This document shows, in pieces, positions 9,504 through 19,485 of a DNA stretch of 64,000 nt. A model generated the notes under the pieces. The model ran no database searches, was not told the origin of the DNA, and saw nothing but the letters and a program-made list of their open reading frames with translations. The stretch is taken from the NCBI GenBank assembly GCA_900538475.1, contig UPYT01000007.1:60884-124883 (forward strand), written 5' to 3'. A program made the translations under genes and the position numbers. This DNA comes from an uncultured Clostridium sp. GTDB lineage: Bacteria; Bacillota; Clostridia; Lachnospirales; Lachnospiraceae. Within the stretch, counting starts at the first letter, position 1. Each line of letters starts with the position of its first letter.

Positions 9504-10352
9504 TCACTCTGCTGAGTCCAGAAAAGAAATCACATCAGCAGTAAATCGCTCGTGGCACTGAAACAGAGCACCATGGCCGCAGTGTTCATAAATCAGAAGC
9601 CGGGAGTCTGGAATCAGACGGTTCAGTTCATGGGAACAGGAAACAGAAATCATTCCATCATGTTCTCCTGCTACAATTAAAACAGGACAGGAAATTACAG
9701 AGGGATCCACAGAACGGGAACCAAACCAGAAGCGAATGGCCTGAATCTGTGCCTTTAAGACAGGGCTGGTCAGCCGGATTTTCATGTCACGATCTTTTTT
9801 GCGGGTGCGAAGCCGTTCTAAGAAAGCGGTCGCCTGTTTTTTGCCTTCTGGTGTGGACTCAAAAAGAAAGTAGTATTTGGGATCCCGGTGACGGAGAATG
9901 GCTTTGGCTGTAGTTTCCTTCAGGGGGATAGTATAGGAGTCACGAAAAACAGTGCCGGATGGACCGGTTCCCACCAGAATCAGCTTTTCTACCATCTCTG
10001 GATGGGCGGCAGTAAAGGCCTGGGCTACCATTCCTCCCATGGAAAATCCCAGAAGAAAAATGCGGGAAAGTCCCATGGCCTGGAGAAAATGAAAAGCATC
10101 CTCCGCCATTTCTTCAATGGAGGAGGGGGTCTGGCCTTCGCTTCTTCCCACGCCTCTGTTATCAAAAAGATAAACATGGAACCGGAGGGCAAGACCGTCT
10201 ATGACAGCTGGATCCCAGTCATCCATGGTGCTCATCAGATAGCTGAAGCATACGACAGGAATGCCTTCGTGTTCTGCTCCTGCCTCCCTCCAGACAAAGC
10301 GGGTGCCGGCAGCTGAAATCAGATTTGTTCTGGCAGTGCTGTATTGGTACAT
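9504..10352 (-). CDS. Alpha/beta hydrolase fold protein
   Basis: A 282-residue single-domain hydrolase. The nucleophile elbow GFSMGG (Ser about residue 104), the oxyanion/Asp region LFDNRGVGRS, the acid segment VLIVAGEHDGM and the catalytic-His segment EHCGHGALFQ are all visible, so it should be active. The family includes esterases, lactonases, haloperoxidase-like enzymes and C-C hydrolases; the substrate is unknown. There is no signal peptide, so it is cytosolic. The start has AAAGGAGA 7 nt upstream. Transcribed alone on the minus strand, upstream of it (43 nt) lies another minus-strand gene. Confidence 0.85.
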   Translation of the reverse strand: MYQYSTARTNLISAAGTRFVWREAGAEHEGIPVVCFSYLMSTMDDWDPAVIDGLALRFHVYLFDNRGVGRSEGQTPSSIEEMAEDAFHFLQAMGLSRIFLLGFSMGGMVAQAFTAAHPEMVEKLILVGTGPSGTVFRDSYTIPLKETTAKAILRHRDPKYYFLFESTPEGKKQATAFLERLRTRKKDRDMKIRLTSPVLKAQIQAIRFWFGSRSVDPSVISCPVLIVAGEHDGMISVSCSHELNRLIPDSRLLIYEHCGHGALFQCHERFTADVISFLDSAE

Positions 10353-10394
10353 ATGCGAGTCTCCTTTGTATGTGTTGTGAATAGTTCCGTTATA

Positions 10395-10832
10395 TCATTT
10401 TACGCGGGCTTTTTCAAGGGCAGACTCAATGGCTCTGATTAAAACCTGGGAAGTATAGCGGGTCTCTTCCGGATAAGACAGATTTTCCAGAGACTGGGAG
10501 CTGCAGATCTGTCCGGTCAGATGCTCCAGAGACGGCTGAACCAGAGGAAACATGGTTTCAACAGAATCACTTAAGGGAACCATAGAGACAGAACAGATCT
10601 GCTCCTTGTCTACCGTAACCTCCACATTGATTTCCTGGGAGCCGAGGGTTAAGGAAGAAGAGTAGACTCCAGGTATGTAGGAAGCCGGGCTGGCAGAGTC
10701 AGAGGAATTCTCTTTTTTGGGGTGAAACATAATAAAAAGCAGCATAACAAGAAGAATGCCGAAGCCGATAAAAATAGCAGTATATATGATTTCTTTCATT
10801 CGCAGGACGACAATTTTCGTTTTGGAACTCAT
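10395..10832 (-). CDS. Small membrane-anchored protein with an FMN_bind-like domain
   Basis: 145 residues: basic N-terminus, one TM helix (IIYTAIFIGFGILLVMLLFIMF, about residues 14-36), a Ser-rich linker and a ~95-residue extracytoplasmic domain. GVYSSSLTLGSQEINVEVTVDKEQICSVSMVPLS followed by YTSQVLIRAIESALEKA resembles the FMN_bind fold of RnfG/NqrC-like proteins, but the flavinylation motif (SGAT-S/T) is replaced by ETRYTS. If the homology is right, it is a degenerate, probably flavin-free member. The start is supported by GGGAGG 7 nt upstream. It is divergent from addB, with 87 nt between start codons. Function unknown. Confidence 0.6.
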   Translation of the reverse strand: MSSKTKIVVLRMKEIIYTAIFIGFGILLVMLLFIMFHPKKENSSDSASPASYIPGVYSSSLTLGSQEINVEVTVDKEQICSVSMVPLSDSVETMFPLVQPSLEHLTGQICSSQSLENLSYPEETRYTSQVLIRAIESALEKARVK

Positions 10833-10886
10833 GGGGAGACCTCCCGGTATGTTTGGTATAGTCTATTCTCTGACAGCGCTTTTTAT

Positions 10887-10894
10887 GCTATACT
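10887..10894 (+). promoter_or_regulatory. Candidate extended -10 promoter element of addBA
   Basis: TGCTATACT (10887-10895 region) is an extended -10 box about 25 nt upstream of the addB start. No good -35 is seen at the correct spacing, so this is tentative. Confidence 0.4.
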
Positions 10895-10919
10895 GAAGTG
10901 CAGAGAAAGGAGCTTTAAA

Positions 10920-13900
10920 ATGTCATTACAGTTGATTTTGGGTGGTTCCGGTTCCGGAAAAACCACCTGTTTATATGACGCGGTGATTCAGGCGTCCATA
11001 AAAAATCCACAGCAGCAGTATTATGTGCTGGTGCCGGAGCAGTTTACCATGCAGGCGCAGAAGGATGTAGTAGCAAGGCATCCGGCTCATGGAACGATGA
11101 ATATTGATGTGGTAAGCTTTCAGCGGTTGGCCTATCGTATTTTTGAGGAGCTGGCTGTGGAAAATCTGCAGATTTTGGATGATATGGGAAAATCTATGGT
11201 GCTTCGAAAGGTTGCAGCAGAAAAAAGCAGACAGCTGGTTTTATTCCGGGGGCATTTAAATCAGGCAGGATTTGTCAGCCAGCTAAAATCCATGCTGTCA
11301 GAATTCTATCAGTACGGTATTGGGCCAGAGCAGCTAAGAGAGATGGCAGCTGCTGCAAAAACACCGCTGCTGAAGCAGAAGCTGGAGGATTTTGCTCTTG
11401 TATTTGAAGGATTTCGTCAGTTTATCGCAGGTCATTATGTGACAACTGAGGAAGTGCTGGAGGTTTTGTGTCGGATTTTGCCCCAGTCCCAGCTGATTAA
11501 AGACAGTGTCATTGCGCTGGACGGATACACAGGGTTTACGCCGGTTCAGTATCGTCTTGCAGAACTTTTTATGGCTTATGCAAAGCAGGTGATTGTGACA
11601 GTCACTGCGGATCCGGAGGTGGATCTTTATGGTTCCATGGGAATGCAGAATCTATTTTTTATGAGCCGTCAGATGGCAGTTCGGCTTTCTAAGCTGGCGG
11701 AGAAAAACCAGGTAAAAAAACTTCCGGATCGGTGGGTAACCAGGGGGAAAGATTTTGCGGTTCCAGAGGAGCTGGATTTTTTGGAAAAAAATCTGCTCCG
11801 GTATGGAAGAGCGCCTTATAAAGGAGAGCAGACAGGGGCGTTGGAGATTTATCAGGCATCCAATCTTTCAGAGGAAGTTGCCGCAGTGATTCACAGAATC
11901 TGGCAGCTTCAGCAGGAGGAAGGAATGCGCTACCGGGATATTGCTGTGATTACCGGAGATCTGCCTGGATATGGAAAGGAAATTGCTCATCAGTTTGAGC
12001 AGAATGAGATTCCTTATTTTATGGATGATAAAAAAAACATTCTGGACAATCCTCTGGTGGAGATGATTCGATCTGCTTTGGATGTTGTGCGCCGCGATTT
12101 TTCTTATGAGACCGTATTCCGTTTTCTGCGTTCCGGTCTGGTATGTGAGGAAGGGGAACTGGTGGATCGGCTGGAAAACTATGTGATTGCCCTGGGGATC
12201 CGGGGAGGAAAACGCTGGAGACAGCAGTGGGAGAGAACTTACCGGGGCGGCGGAGGAATCAACCTGACAGAGCTGAATGCATTTAAGGACAGGATAACGG
12301 CGCCTTTGTCGGATTTGCAGGAAGCGTTTCGGAAGGAAAATCTGACAGTTCGGGATATGATTGACGGAGTAAAGGAGCTGTTGGAGGCTTATCATGCAGA
12401 AGAACGGTTAGAGGAGTTTGCAGAGGACTTTACAAGGGAGAAGGAATACCGTCTTGCAGGAGAATACAGCCAGGTATACGAGCTGGTTATGGAACTTTTG
12501 GAGAGGCTTTCTGATCTTTTAGGAGAGGAAAGTGCAGGCAGAAAAGAATTTATGGAAATACTGGATGCCGGCTTTCGGGAAATTACGGTGGGTGTGATTC
12601 CGGCAACTGTGGATCGGGTAGTGGTAGGAGATATTACCAGAACCAGACTGGCTCACATTAAGGTTTTGTTTTTTGTAGGTGTGAATGATGGAATTGTTCC
12701 CTCACGCAAAGAGGGAAAGAGTCTGCTTTCTGACCGGGAAAGAGAGTTTTTTGCCAGTCACCAGCTGGAACTGGCACCTACAGCAAGAGAGGACAGTTTT
12801 CAGCAGAGATTTTATCTGTATCTTTTGATGACAAAGCCCTCAAAGCGGCTGATTGTGTCTTTTTCGGGAACGGGAAATGACGGAAAGGGAAGAAGACCTT
12901 CTTTTCTGATTGGCGAGCTGAGAAAAATGTATCCGGAACTTTCGTGGAAGTCCAGCAGAGAGCTGTTGGACAATCAGCAGATTTATTCAGTGGAAGAGGC
13001 GTTAAGGCAGCTGATTGAAGGGCTGGGACAGTTCCGGGACGGAGAGCTGCCTGAGAAAGAACCGAGAGAGAAGCAGTTTCTGGAGCTTTACCGCTGGTTT
13101 TCTCATTCTGGAGAATATGGGAAAGAGACAGAAAAGCTTTTGAATGCGGCATTTTGCGTGTATGAAAAGCAGGGAATCGGCCATGCAGTAGCCCGGGCTC
13201 TTTACGGCACAGTTCTCAGCGGAAGCGTGACCAGGCTGGAGCAGTATGCCGCCTGCGCCTATGCCCATTTTCTGAAATATGGCCTGGAACTGGAAGAACG
13301 GCAGAGGTATGAGCTTGCCTCATCAGATTTGGGAAATCTTTTTCACCAGTCTATTGATCTCTGCTTTAAAACAGCAGGAGAAGAAGGCCTGGACTGGAAA
13401 ACCATGGAGGATTCTGTCAGGATGGGACTGGTGCATCGCTGTGTGGAGCAGGTGGCAGCAGATTATGGAAATACCATATTAAACAGCTCCTCCCGCAATG
13501 CCTATCTGGCCAGAAGGGTGGAGCATATTACGCAGAGGACAGTATGGGCTCTTCAGCAGCAGATACAGAAGGGGGATTTTGTTCCTGCAGGTTTTGAGGT
13601 ATCCTTTTCAGCAGCTGACAATCTGGACGCAATGAAAATTGCTCTTTCAAAGGAAGAGGCGCTTCATCTCAGAGGACGGATTGACCGTCTGGATCTTTGC
13701 GAGGATGGAAAACAGATCTATGTAAAGATCATAGATTACAAATCGGGAAGCACCTCCTTTGATTTGGTGGCGCTTTATTACGGACTGCAGCTTCAGCTGG
13801 TGGTTTACATGGATGCGGTTCTGGAAATGACAGAGCGGCGTTACCCGGGGCGGGATGCAGTGCCTGCGGGAATTCTCTATTATAATATTGCAGATCCGGT

Positions 13901-14339
13901 GATTCAGAAGGAAGGCAAACAAAAACCAGAGGAAATTGAGGCACAAATTCTGAAAAAGCTGCGGATGAACGGGCTGGTCAACAGCGAGCTGGAGGCAGTG
14001 CGTCATCTGGATCATACGATAGAAAAGGAATCAGATGTGATTCCTGTAGTTTTAAAGGATGAGGCTGTGGTGGAGTCAAAATCCTCTGTGGCAAATACAG
14101 AACGTTTTCGGTATCTGCAGAAATTTGTCAAGGAAAAGCTGAGAACCGCAGGAAAAGAGATTCTGGAGGGTGAGATTGGCCGGGAACCATACAAATATGG
14201 TTCAAGAACGGCCTGTGATTACTGTCCCTACCACCCGGTCTGCGGCTTTGATAAAAAAACCCCCGGTTATGATTACCGGAAATGGAAAAACAAAAAGACA
14301 GAGGAAATCTGGGAGGAAATATGTCAAAAACAGCAGTAA
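10920..14339 (+). CDS. addB: ATP-dependent helicase/nuclease subunit AddB
   Basis: A 1139-residue subunit of the AddAB helicase-nuclease that resects double-strand breaks for RecA-dependent repair. N-terminal Walker A is GGSGSGKTT (about residues 8-16). The C-terminal RecB-like nuclease domain has IIDYKSG (about 941-947), and the iron-sulfur staple cysteines are seen in ACDYCPYHPVC near the end. The true start is ATG 10920, with GAAAGGAG 8 nt upstream, giving the usual MSLQLILGGSGSGKT opening; upstream in-frame codons overlap the divergent gene and are rejected. It overlaps addA by 19 nt, indicating translational coupling. Confidence 0.95.
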   Translation: MSLQLILGGSGSGKTTCLYDAVIQASIKNPQQQYYVLVPEQFTMQAQKDVVARHPAHGTMNIDVVSFQRLAYRIFEELAVENLQILDDMGKSMVLRKVAAEKSRQLVLFRGHLNQAGFVSQLKSMLSEFYQYGIGPEQLREMAAAAKTPLLKQKLEDFALVFEGFRQFIAGHYVTTEEVLEVLCRILPQSQLIKDSVIALDGYTGFTPVQYRLAELFMAYAKQVIVTVTADPEVDLYGSMGMQNLFFMSRQMAVRLSKLAEKNQVKKLPDRWVTRGKDFAVPEELDFLEKNLLRYGRAPYKGEQTGALEIYQASNLSEEVAAVIHRIWQLQQEEGMRYRDIAVITGDLPGYGKEIAHQFEQNEIPYFMDDKKNILDNPLVEMIRSALDVVRRDFSYETVFRFLRSGLVCEEGELVDRLENYVIALGIRGGKRWRQQWERTYRGGGGINLTELNAFKDRITAPLSDLQEAFRKENLTVRDMIDGVKELLEAYHAEERLEEFAEDFTREKEYRLAGEYSQVYELVMELLERLSDLLGEESAGRKEFMEILDAGFREITVGVIPATVDRVVVGDITRTRLAHIKVLFFVGVNDGIVPSRKEGKSLLSDREREFFASHQLELAPTAREDSFQQRFYLYLLMTKPSKRLIVSFSGTGNDGKGRRPSFLIGELRKMYPELSWKSSRELLDNQQIYSVEEALRQLIEGLGQFRDGELPEKEPREKQFLELYRWFSHSGEYGKETEKLLNAAFCVYEKQGIGHAVARALYGTVLSGSVTRLEQYAACAYAHFLKYGLELEERQRYELASSDLGNLFHQSIDLCFKTAGEEGLDWKTMEDSVRMGLVHRCVEQVAADYGNTILNSSSRNAYLARRVEHITQRTVWALQQQIQKGDFVPAGFEVSFSAADNLDAMKIALSKEEALHLRGRIDRLDLCEDGKQIYVKIIDYKSGSTSFDLVALYYGLQLQLVVYMDAVLEMTERRYPGRDAVPAGILYYNIADPVIQKEGKQKPEEIEAQILKKLRMNGLVNSELEAVRHLDHTIEKESDVIPVVLKDEAVVESKSSVANTERFRYLQKFVKEKLRTAGKEILEGEIGREPYKYGSRTACDYCPYHPVCGFDKKTPGYDYRKWKNKKTEEIWEEICQKQQ

Positions 14340-17300
14340 ACTGGACGAAAGAACAGCAGCAGGTAATTGAAAGCAGGGGATGCCACCTTCTGGTCAGCGC
14401 TGCAGCCGGAAGCGGAAAGACAGCGGTGCTGGTAGAACGGATTATCCGGATGGTAACAGAGGGAGAAAATCCCCTTGATATCGATCGGCTTCTGGTGATG
14501 ACTTTTACCAATGCAGCTGCGGCTGAAATGCGGGAACGGATTGGCGAGGCCATAGAAGCCCGCCTTCTGGAGGATCCTCATAATCAGCATCTTCAGGTGC
14601 AGTCAGCTCTGGTTCATCACGCAAAGATTACAACGATTGACAGCTTTTGCCTGAATATTATCCGGGAGCATTTTAATCTTCTGGATCTGGATCCCTCCTT
14701 CCGTATTGGAGATGAGGGAGAAATGCTCCTTCTGCGGGCAGATGTGATGGCAGAGCTGATCGAGGATGCTTACCAGGAGGGAAGCGAGCGTTTTATCCGG
14801 TTTGTGGAAGCTTTTGGACAGGGAAAAAGCGATGCAGGTATTGAAGATTATATTATGCAGGTGTATCAGTATGCGCAGAGCAATCCCTATCCAGAGCAAT
14901 GGCTGGAGCAGTGCAGAAAGGAACTTTCCGAGGAGGAAAAACCGTCCCTGCCCTGGATATCTTTTCTTATGGAGGATGTAAAAAAGCAGCTGAAGGAGCT
15001 GGCTGTGCAGGAGAGGGAATGTCTGGAGCTGTGTCAGGAGGATGACTGCTTCCAGGCTTATATCCCCATGATGTCTTCGGATGTTTGTCAGCTGGAGGCA
15101 GCCGCCGGGGCAGAGGATTTTGAAATGCTGTATGAGAAGCTTTCTGCCATTTCCTGGCAGCGGCTGGCCACAGTGCGGAGCAAAGAGGCGGATCCGGAAA
15201 AAAAGGCTTATCTTACCGGATGCCGGGATCGGGTCAAAAAGGCAGTGGGAAAAATGAAAGAGCTTTACTGCTTTGCATCTCCTGAGGAAATGTTTACAGA
15301 CATGAAAAAAACAGGAGAAGCCATAGAGGTACTCTTAGATCTGGCAGAGGATTTTGACCGGCGTTTTCAGGAGAAAAAAAGAGACAGAAATCTGGTGGAT
15401 TTTAATGACCTGGAGCATCAGGCTCTGAAGGTTCTGATTCGCTGGGAAGAAGGCAGGATGGTCTATACAGAGGCAGCAGACGAACTGAGCAGTCAGTTTG
15501 AAGAGGTTCTGGTAGATGAATATCAGGACAGCAATCTGGTGCAGGAAGCGCTTTTGCAGGCAGTGTCCAGGGAACGGTTCGGACAGTATAATGTTTTTAT
15601 GGTAGGAGATGTGAAGCAGAGCATTTACAAATTCCGTCTTGCCAGACCGGAGCTGTTTCTGGAAAAATATAATACCTATGAGCCCTATGAGGCAGGTCTG
15701 GGGAAAAAGAAAAAAATTGAACTGCATCAGAATTTTAGAAGCAGAGAACAGGTGCTTTCTGGAGTAAATGATGTTTTCTTTCGGATTATGACGGAAAATC
15801 TGGGCAATATCCGCTACACAGAGGAGGCAGCCCTGCATCCGGGAGCGGTATTCCAGCCGGTTCCTTCTGAGGAAGAAGGGGAGGAAGCATCTACGTCTCC
15901 CACTTTTCTGCTAAGAGCGGGACTGCCCAGGCTTTTGGTGACGGATACAGGTCAGGGCGCCCTGGATCAGATGGAGGAAGAGGCAGCAGATTATACAGCC
16001 AGAGAAATTGAAGGAAAGATGATTGCTGCAGAGATTCGGGCAATGACTGATCCGGAAAAGGGAATGGCTGTCTGGGATAAGAAGCTGGGCAGATACCGGA
16101 CTGCGCAGTACAGGGACATGGTTATTTTGCTGAGAAGCACGACAGGATGGACGGAGACCTTTCTTTCCGTTCTTTTAAATGAAGGAATCCCTGCTTATGC
16201 TGAGTCGCGGACAGGATATTTTACTACGGTTGAAGTGGAAACGGTCCTCAGTATGCTGTCGGTGATTGATAATCCCATGCAGGACATTCCTCTGGCAGCA
16301 GCGCTAAAATCGCCTATGGGAGGAATGACAGATGAAGAACTGGCACGTCTCATGGGCTGGTATAAAAGACTCATTCCAAAAGGGCAGGACAGGGGAATTT
16401 ATGGAGCTGTCCGTGCATGGACAGAGCTGGCAGAATCTGACAAGGACGAGCTGACACAAAAGCTGATCCGGTTCCAGCAGCTTGTACAAAAGCTGCGCCG
16501 CCAGAGCGTATATCTGCCCATACATGAACTGATTTATCAGGTTTATGAGGATACCGGATATTACCGGATGGTATCTGCCATGGCAGCAGGAGAGACAAGA
16601 AGGGCCAATCTGGATATGCTTGTGGAAAAGGCTGTAGAATATGAGAATACCAGCTACAAGGGATTGTTTCATTTTATCCGGTACATTGAAAATTTGAAGA
16701 AATACCATTCAGACTTTGGGGAAGCCTCCGTTGTGGGGGAAGAGGAAAATACAGTCCGGATTATGAGTATTCACAAAAGTAAGGGGTTGGAATTCCCTGT
16801 GGTGTTCCTTGCTGGAATGGGGAAAAAATTCAACCGCCAGGACACCTACAGCCGCCTGTTGATTGATCCGGAGCTGGGAATTGCCACGGATTATCTGGAT
16901 CTGGAAAAACGTCTGAAAAGCGCAACCTTAAAGAAAAATGTGCTGCGCCGGAAAATGGAACTGGATAATCTGGGAGAAGAGCTGCGGGTACTCTATGTGG
17001 CAATGACCCGGGCAAAAGAGCAGTTGATTATGACGGGAACGGATCGGGGGCTGGAAAAGAAACTGGAAAAATACAGAACTGTTCCAGAGGCAGACGGCCA
17101 GATTCCCTATACGGTTCTTGCAGGAGCCGGTTCCTATTTGGACTGGCTGCTTATGAGCCTGGGAAGCACAGGCGTGAGAATTTTGATGGAGGAGATTCCT
17201 CTGCAGCAGATTGTGGGAGAGGAACTGAAGCGCCAGGTGAAGACAAGGGCTTCCAGAGAATTTTTGAAGACCCTGGATCCGGAGACTGTGTACGAGAAGG

Positions 17301-18046
17301 AATGGAGAGAGATGCTGGAGAAGCATTTGTCGTATCAGTATCCTTATGAGGCGGACATCCTTCTGCATACGAAAATGTCTGTATCGGAATTAAAAAAGCA
17401 GGGACAGCTGACAGATGAATCAGAAAGCGTTCAGACAGAGGCATTGGAAGAGAGAAAGGAAGATGAAGAGGAGCCAAAGACGGCAGGGACAAAGCGACGG
17501 GGAAAGGGCGGAGCAGTAAAAGGAACTGCCTATCACCGGGCTATGGAGCTGCTTCCCCTGGATCGTATCAACAGCCGGTTTGAGGCAGAGGCCTGTCTGA
17601 AACAGATGGTGGAGGAAAAACGATACACAAAAGAAAACCGTTCTCTGATAGACAGCCGGGTTATCTGGCGTTTTCTTCAGTCTCCGTTGGGAAAAAGGAT
17701 GTCTCGTGCGTTGGCAGAGGGGCGGCTTCACAGGGAACAGCAGTTTATCATTGGAATTCCGGCCAGGGAAATGGGAGCAGGAGATTCAGATGAGCTGGTT
17801 CTGATTCAGGGGATTATTGACGCATATTTTGAAGAACAGGACGGTCTGGTGCTGATGGATTACAAAACGGATCGTGTGGACAATGAGGAAATCCTGATCC
17901 AGCATTATCAGGAGCAGCTGGATTACTATGGGCGTGCCCTGACTCAGATGACAGGAAAACCAGTAAAGGAGCGGCTGATTTATTCCTTTGCCCTGAACCG
18001 GGAGATTCCGGTTCCTCTGTCTGCGAAAACAGAACCGGAAAGATAA
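14321..18046 (+). CDS. addA: ATP-dependent helicase/nuclease subunit AddA
   Basis: A 1241-residue UvrD-like helicase plus nuclease, partner of AddB. Visible: Q-motif region WTKEQQQVIE, Walker A SAAAGSGKTAVL (about residues 22-33), motif II VDEYQDSN, motif VI LRVLYVAMTRAKEQL, and the C-terminal nuclease core LVLMDYKTDRVD. The start is ATG 14321 behind GGGAGGAAAT; an upstream in-frame ATG at 14282 lacks a site and is rejected. An acidic linker (about residues 1045-1065) separates helicase and nuclease parts. It overlaps the end of addB by 19 nt and belongs to the same operon. Confidence 0.96.
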   Translation: MSKTAVNWTKEQQQVIESRGCHLLVSAAAGSGKTAVLVERIIRMVTEGENPLDIDRLLVMTFTNAAAAEMRERIGEAIEARLLEDPHNQHLQVQSALVHHAKITTIDSFCLNIIREHFNLLDLDPSFRIGDEGEMLLLRADVMAELIEDAYQEGSERFIRFVEAFGQGKSDAGIEDYIMQVYQYAQSNPYPEQWLEQCRKELSEEEKPSLPWISFLMEDVKKQLKELAVQERECLELCQEDDCFQAYIPMMSSDVCQLEAAAGAEDFEMLYEKLSAISWQRLATVRSKEADPEKKAYLTGCRDRVKKAVGKMKELYCFASPEEMFTDMKKTGEAIEVLLDLAEDFDRRFQEKKRDRNLVDFNDLEHQALKVLIRWEEGRMVYTEAADELSSQFEEVLVDEYQDSNLVQEALLQAVSRERFGQYNVFMVGDVKQSIYKFRLARPELFLEKYNTYEPYEAGLGKKKKIELHQNFRSREQVLSGVNDVFFRIMTENLGNIRYTEEAALHPGAVFQPVPSEEEGEEASTSPTFLLRAGLPRLLVTDTGQGALDQMEEEAADYTAREIEGKMIAAEIRAMTDPEKGMAVWDKKLGRYRTAQYRDMVILLRSTTGWTETFLSVLLNEGIPAYAESRTGYFTTVEVETVLSMLSVIDNPMQDIPLAAALKSPMGGMTDEELARLMGWYKRLIPKGQDRGIYGAVRAWTELAESDKDELTQKLIRFQQLVQKLRRQSVYLPIHELIYQVYEDTGYYRMVSAMAAGETRRANLDMLVEKAVEYENTSYKGLFHFIRYIENLKKYHSDFGEASVVGEEENTVRIMSIHKSKGLEFPVVFLAGMGKKFNRQDTYSRLLIDPELGIATDYLDLEKRLKSATLKKNVLRRKMELDNLGEELRVLYVAMTRAKEQLIMTGTDRGLEKKLEKYRTVPEADGQIPYTVLAGAGSYLDWLLMSLGSTGVRILMEEIPLQQIVGEELKRQVKTRASREFLKTLDPETVYEKEWREMLEKHLSYQYPYEADILLHTKMSVSELKKQGQLTDESESVQTEALEERKEDEEEPKTAGTKRRGKGGAVKGTAYHRAMELLPLDRINSRFEAEACLKQMVEEKRYTKENRSLIDSRVIWRFLQSPLGKRMSRALAEGRLHREQQFIIGIPAREMGAGDSDELVLIQGIIDAYFEEQDGLVLMDYKTDRVDNEEILIQHYQEQLDYYGRALTQMTGKPVKERLIYSFALNREIPVPLSAKTEPER

Positions 18047-18071
18047 AAAAGAAGAGAATCTTCCAAAAAGT

Positions 18072-18099
18072 TTGCATACCAGAAAAAATGTGATATAAT
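18072..18099 (+). promoter_or_regulatory. Sigma-A type promoter ahead of the DUF6472/selD unit
   Basis: TTGCAT (18072-18077), 16-nt spacer ending in TGA, TATAAT (18094-18099); the TG makes an extended -10. It is located 66 nt before the small DUF6472 gene and could drive the selenium region. Confidence 0.7.
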
Positions 18100-18164
18100 T
18101 TTTAGTAGGAAAATGTGGACGCACAGGCTAATAGCTTCACCACGAAAAAGGGAGAGGGGTGTGT

Positions 18165-18350
18165 ATGAAACAGAGAAAATCCAGCTGTGACAGCTGTATG
18201 TATTACGAGTATGATGAAGATTATGAGTGCTATGTCTGCGGGGTTAATCTGGATGAGGATGAGATGGCGCGATTTATGGAGGATCGGTTTTACGACTGTC
18301 CTTATTACCGGCTGGGGGATGAATACGCCATTGTCCGGCATCAGATGTAG
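18165..18350 (+). CDS. DUF6472-like small cysteine protein
   Basis: 61 residues with four cysteines in CDSCMYYEYDEDYECYVC, i.e. two CxxC pairs 12 residues apart, a likely zinc or iron knuckle. The rest is strongly acidic (LDEDEMARFMEDRFYDCPYY). It matches what I recall as DUF6472 in Clostridia. GGAGAGGGG lies just upstream of ATG 18165. It sits directly behind the promoter at 18072-18099 and 74 nt before selD, so it may be co-transcribed with the selenium genes. Function unknown. Confidence 0.7.
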   Translation: MKQRKSSCDSCMYYEYDEDYECYVCGVNLDEDEMARFMEDRFYDCPYYRLGDEYAIVRHQM

Positions 18351-18424
18351 CAAAGAACGGGGACTGACAGACAGGGGCAAAAGAAATCTGTGAAGATAAA
18401 TAAAACAGGAAAAGGAGAAGAAGT

Positions 18425-19480
18425 ATGATACCAGACGAAGAAGTAAGGCTGACAAAGCTTGCGCATACAGCAGGCTGTGCTGCAAAAATAGGACCGGGAA
18501 CATTGGCGGGGATTTTAGAGAGCCTTCCCAAATTCGAGGATCCCAGACTTTTGGTAGGAATTGAAACCTCCGATGACGGGGCTATTTATCAGGTGAATGA
18601 GGATGTGGCTTTGATCCAGACGCTGGATTTCTTCCCGCCAATGGTGGACGATCCCTATGTGTTCGGTCAGGTAGCGGCAGCCAATGCGCTTAGTGATATC
18701 TATGCTATGGGAGGAGAGCCGAAGGTGGCACTCAATATTGTTGCATGGCCAAACTGCGTCAATCCCAAGTTTCTGGCAGAGATTCTGCGGGGCGGAGCAG
18801 ACAAGGTAAAAGAGGCGGGAGCTGTGCTGGCGGGAGGACATTCCATTCAGGATGATGTACCCAAATATGGGCTGAGCGTAAGCGGCTTTGTTCATCCAGA
18901 CCGGATTTTGAAAAACTGCGGAGCTGTTGCCGGAGATGTGCTGATACTGACCAAGCCCCTTGGAACGGGAATTGTAAATACAGCAGTTAAGGCAGAGCTG
19001 GCCTCTAAGGAAGCAGAAGCAGAAGTTATTGGGGTAATGACCTCCTTAAACAAAAAGGCAAAGCAGATTTTTGGCCGTTATGAAATCCATGCCTGTACCG
19101 ATGTGACTGGATTTGGATTGGCTGGACACAGCCTGGAACTGGCAAAGGGAAGCGGCGTTACCGTGGAAATTGACGGAGCTGGACTGCCTCTGCAGACGGC
19201 TGCCTGTGAGTATGCCAAAATGGGTCTGATTCCGGAGGGGGCATATAAAAACAGAGCCTATGCGGGACAGGATACAGACGTAAGTAAAGCAGAGGAGTGG
19301 CTGCAGGATATCTTCTTTGATCCCCAGACCTCAGGAGGCCTGCTTGTGAGCGTAACTCCGGAGACGGCTGAGAAAATTTTATCTGATTTCCAGACAGAGG
19401 GACTGGATACACCCTATGCGGTTGTGGGAAGAGTTCTGCCGAAGGAGGATGTCTGGGTGCGTCTGACAGGAGGCGTTTAG
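18425..19480 (+). CDS. selD: Selenide, water dikinase (selenophosphate synthetase)
   Basis: A 351-residue SelD of normal length, making selenophosphate from selenide and ATP. The N-terminal catalytic loop reads TAGCAAKIGPG: the essential Cys is encoded by TGT, so this is the cysteine form and not a selenocysteine form. The second, dispensable Cys of the E. coli enzyme is Ala here. Other family motifs are TLDFFPPMVDDPYVFGQ with ADP/Mg-binding Asp residues, AGGHSI and DVTGFGLAGH. It is followed at 5 nt by a class V aminotransferase, then DUF3343 and later YqeC and YqeB-MocA. This neighbourhood points to selenium use in molybdenum hydroxylases, though SelD could also feed selenocysteine or selenouridine synthesis elsewhere. 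Confidence 0.95.
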   Translation: MIPDEEVRLTKLAHTAGCAAKIGPGTLAGILESLPKFEDPRLLVGIETSDDGAIYQVNEDVALIQTLDFFPPMVDDPYVFGQVAAANALSDIYAMGGEPKVALNIVAWPNCVNPKFLAEILRGGADKVKEAGAVLAGGHSIQDDVPKYGLSVSGFVHPDRILKNCGAVAGDVLILTKPLGTGIVNTAVKAELASKEAEAEVIGVMTSLNKKAKQIFGRYEIHACTDVTGFGLAGHSLELAKGSGVTVEIDGAGLPLQTAACEYAKMGLIPEGAYKNRAYAGQDTDVSKAEEWLQDIFFDPQTSGGLLVSVTPETAEKILSDFQTEGLDTPYAVVGRVLPKEDVWVRLTGGV

Positions 19481-19485
19481 AGCTT

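Noticed and set aside
18473..18490. Selenocysteine codon in SelD
   Set aside because: The catalytic codon is TGT (Cys), and no in-frame TGA occurs; this is the cysteine form.
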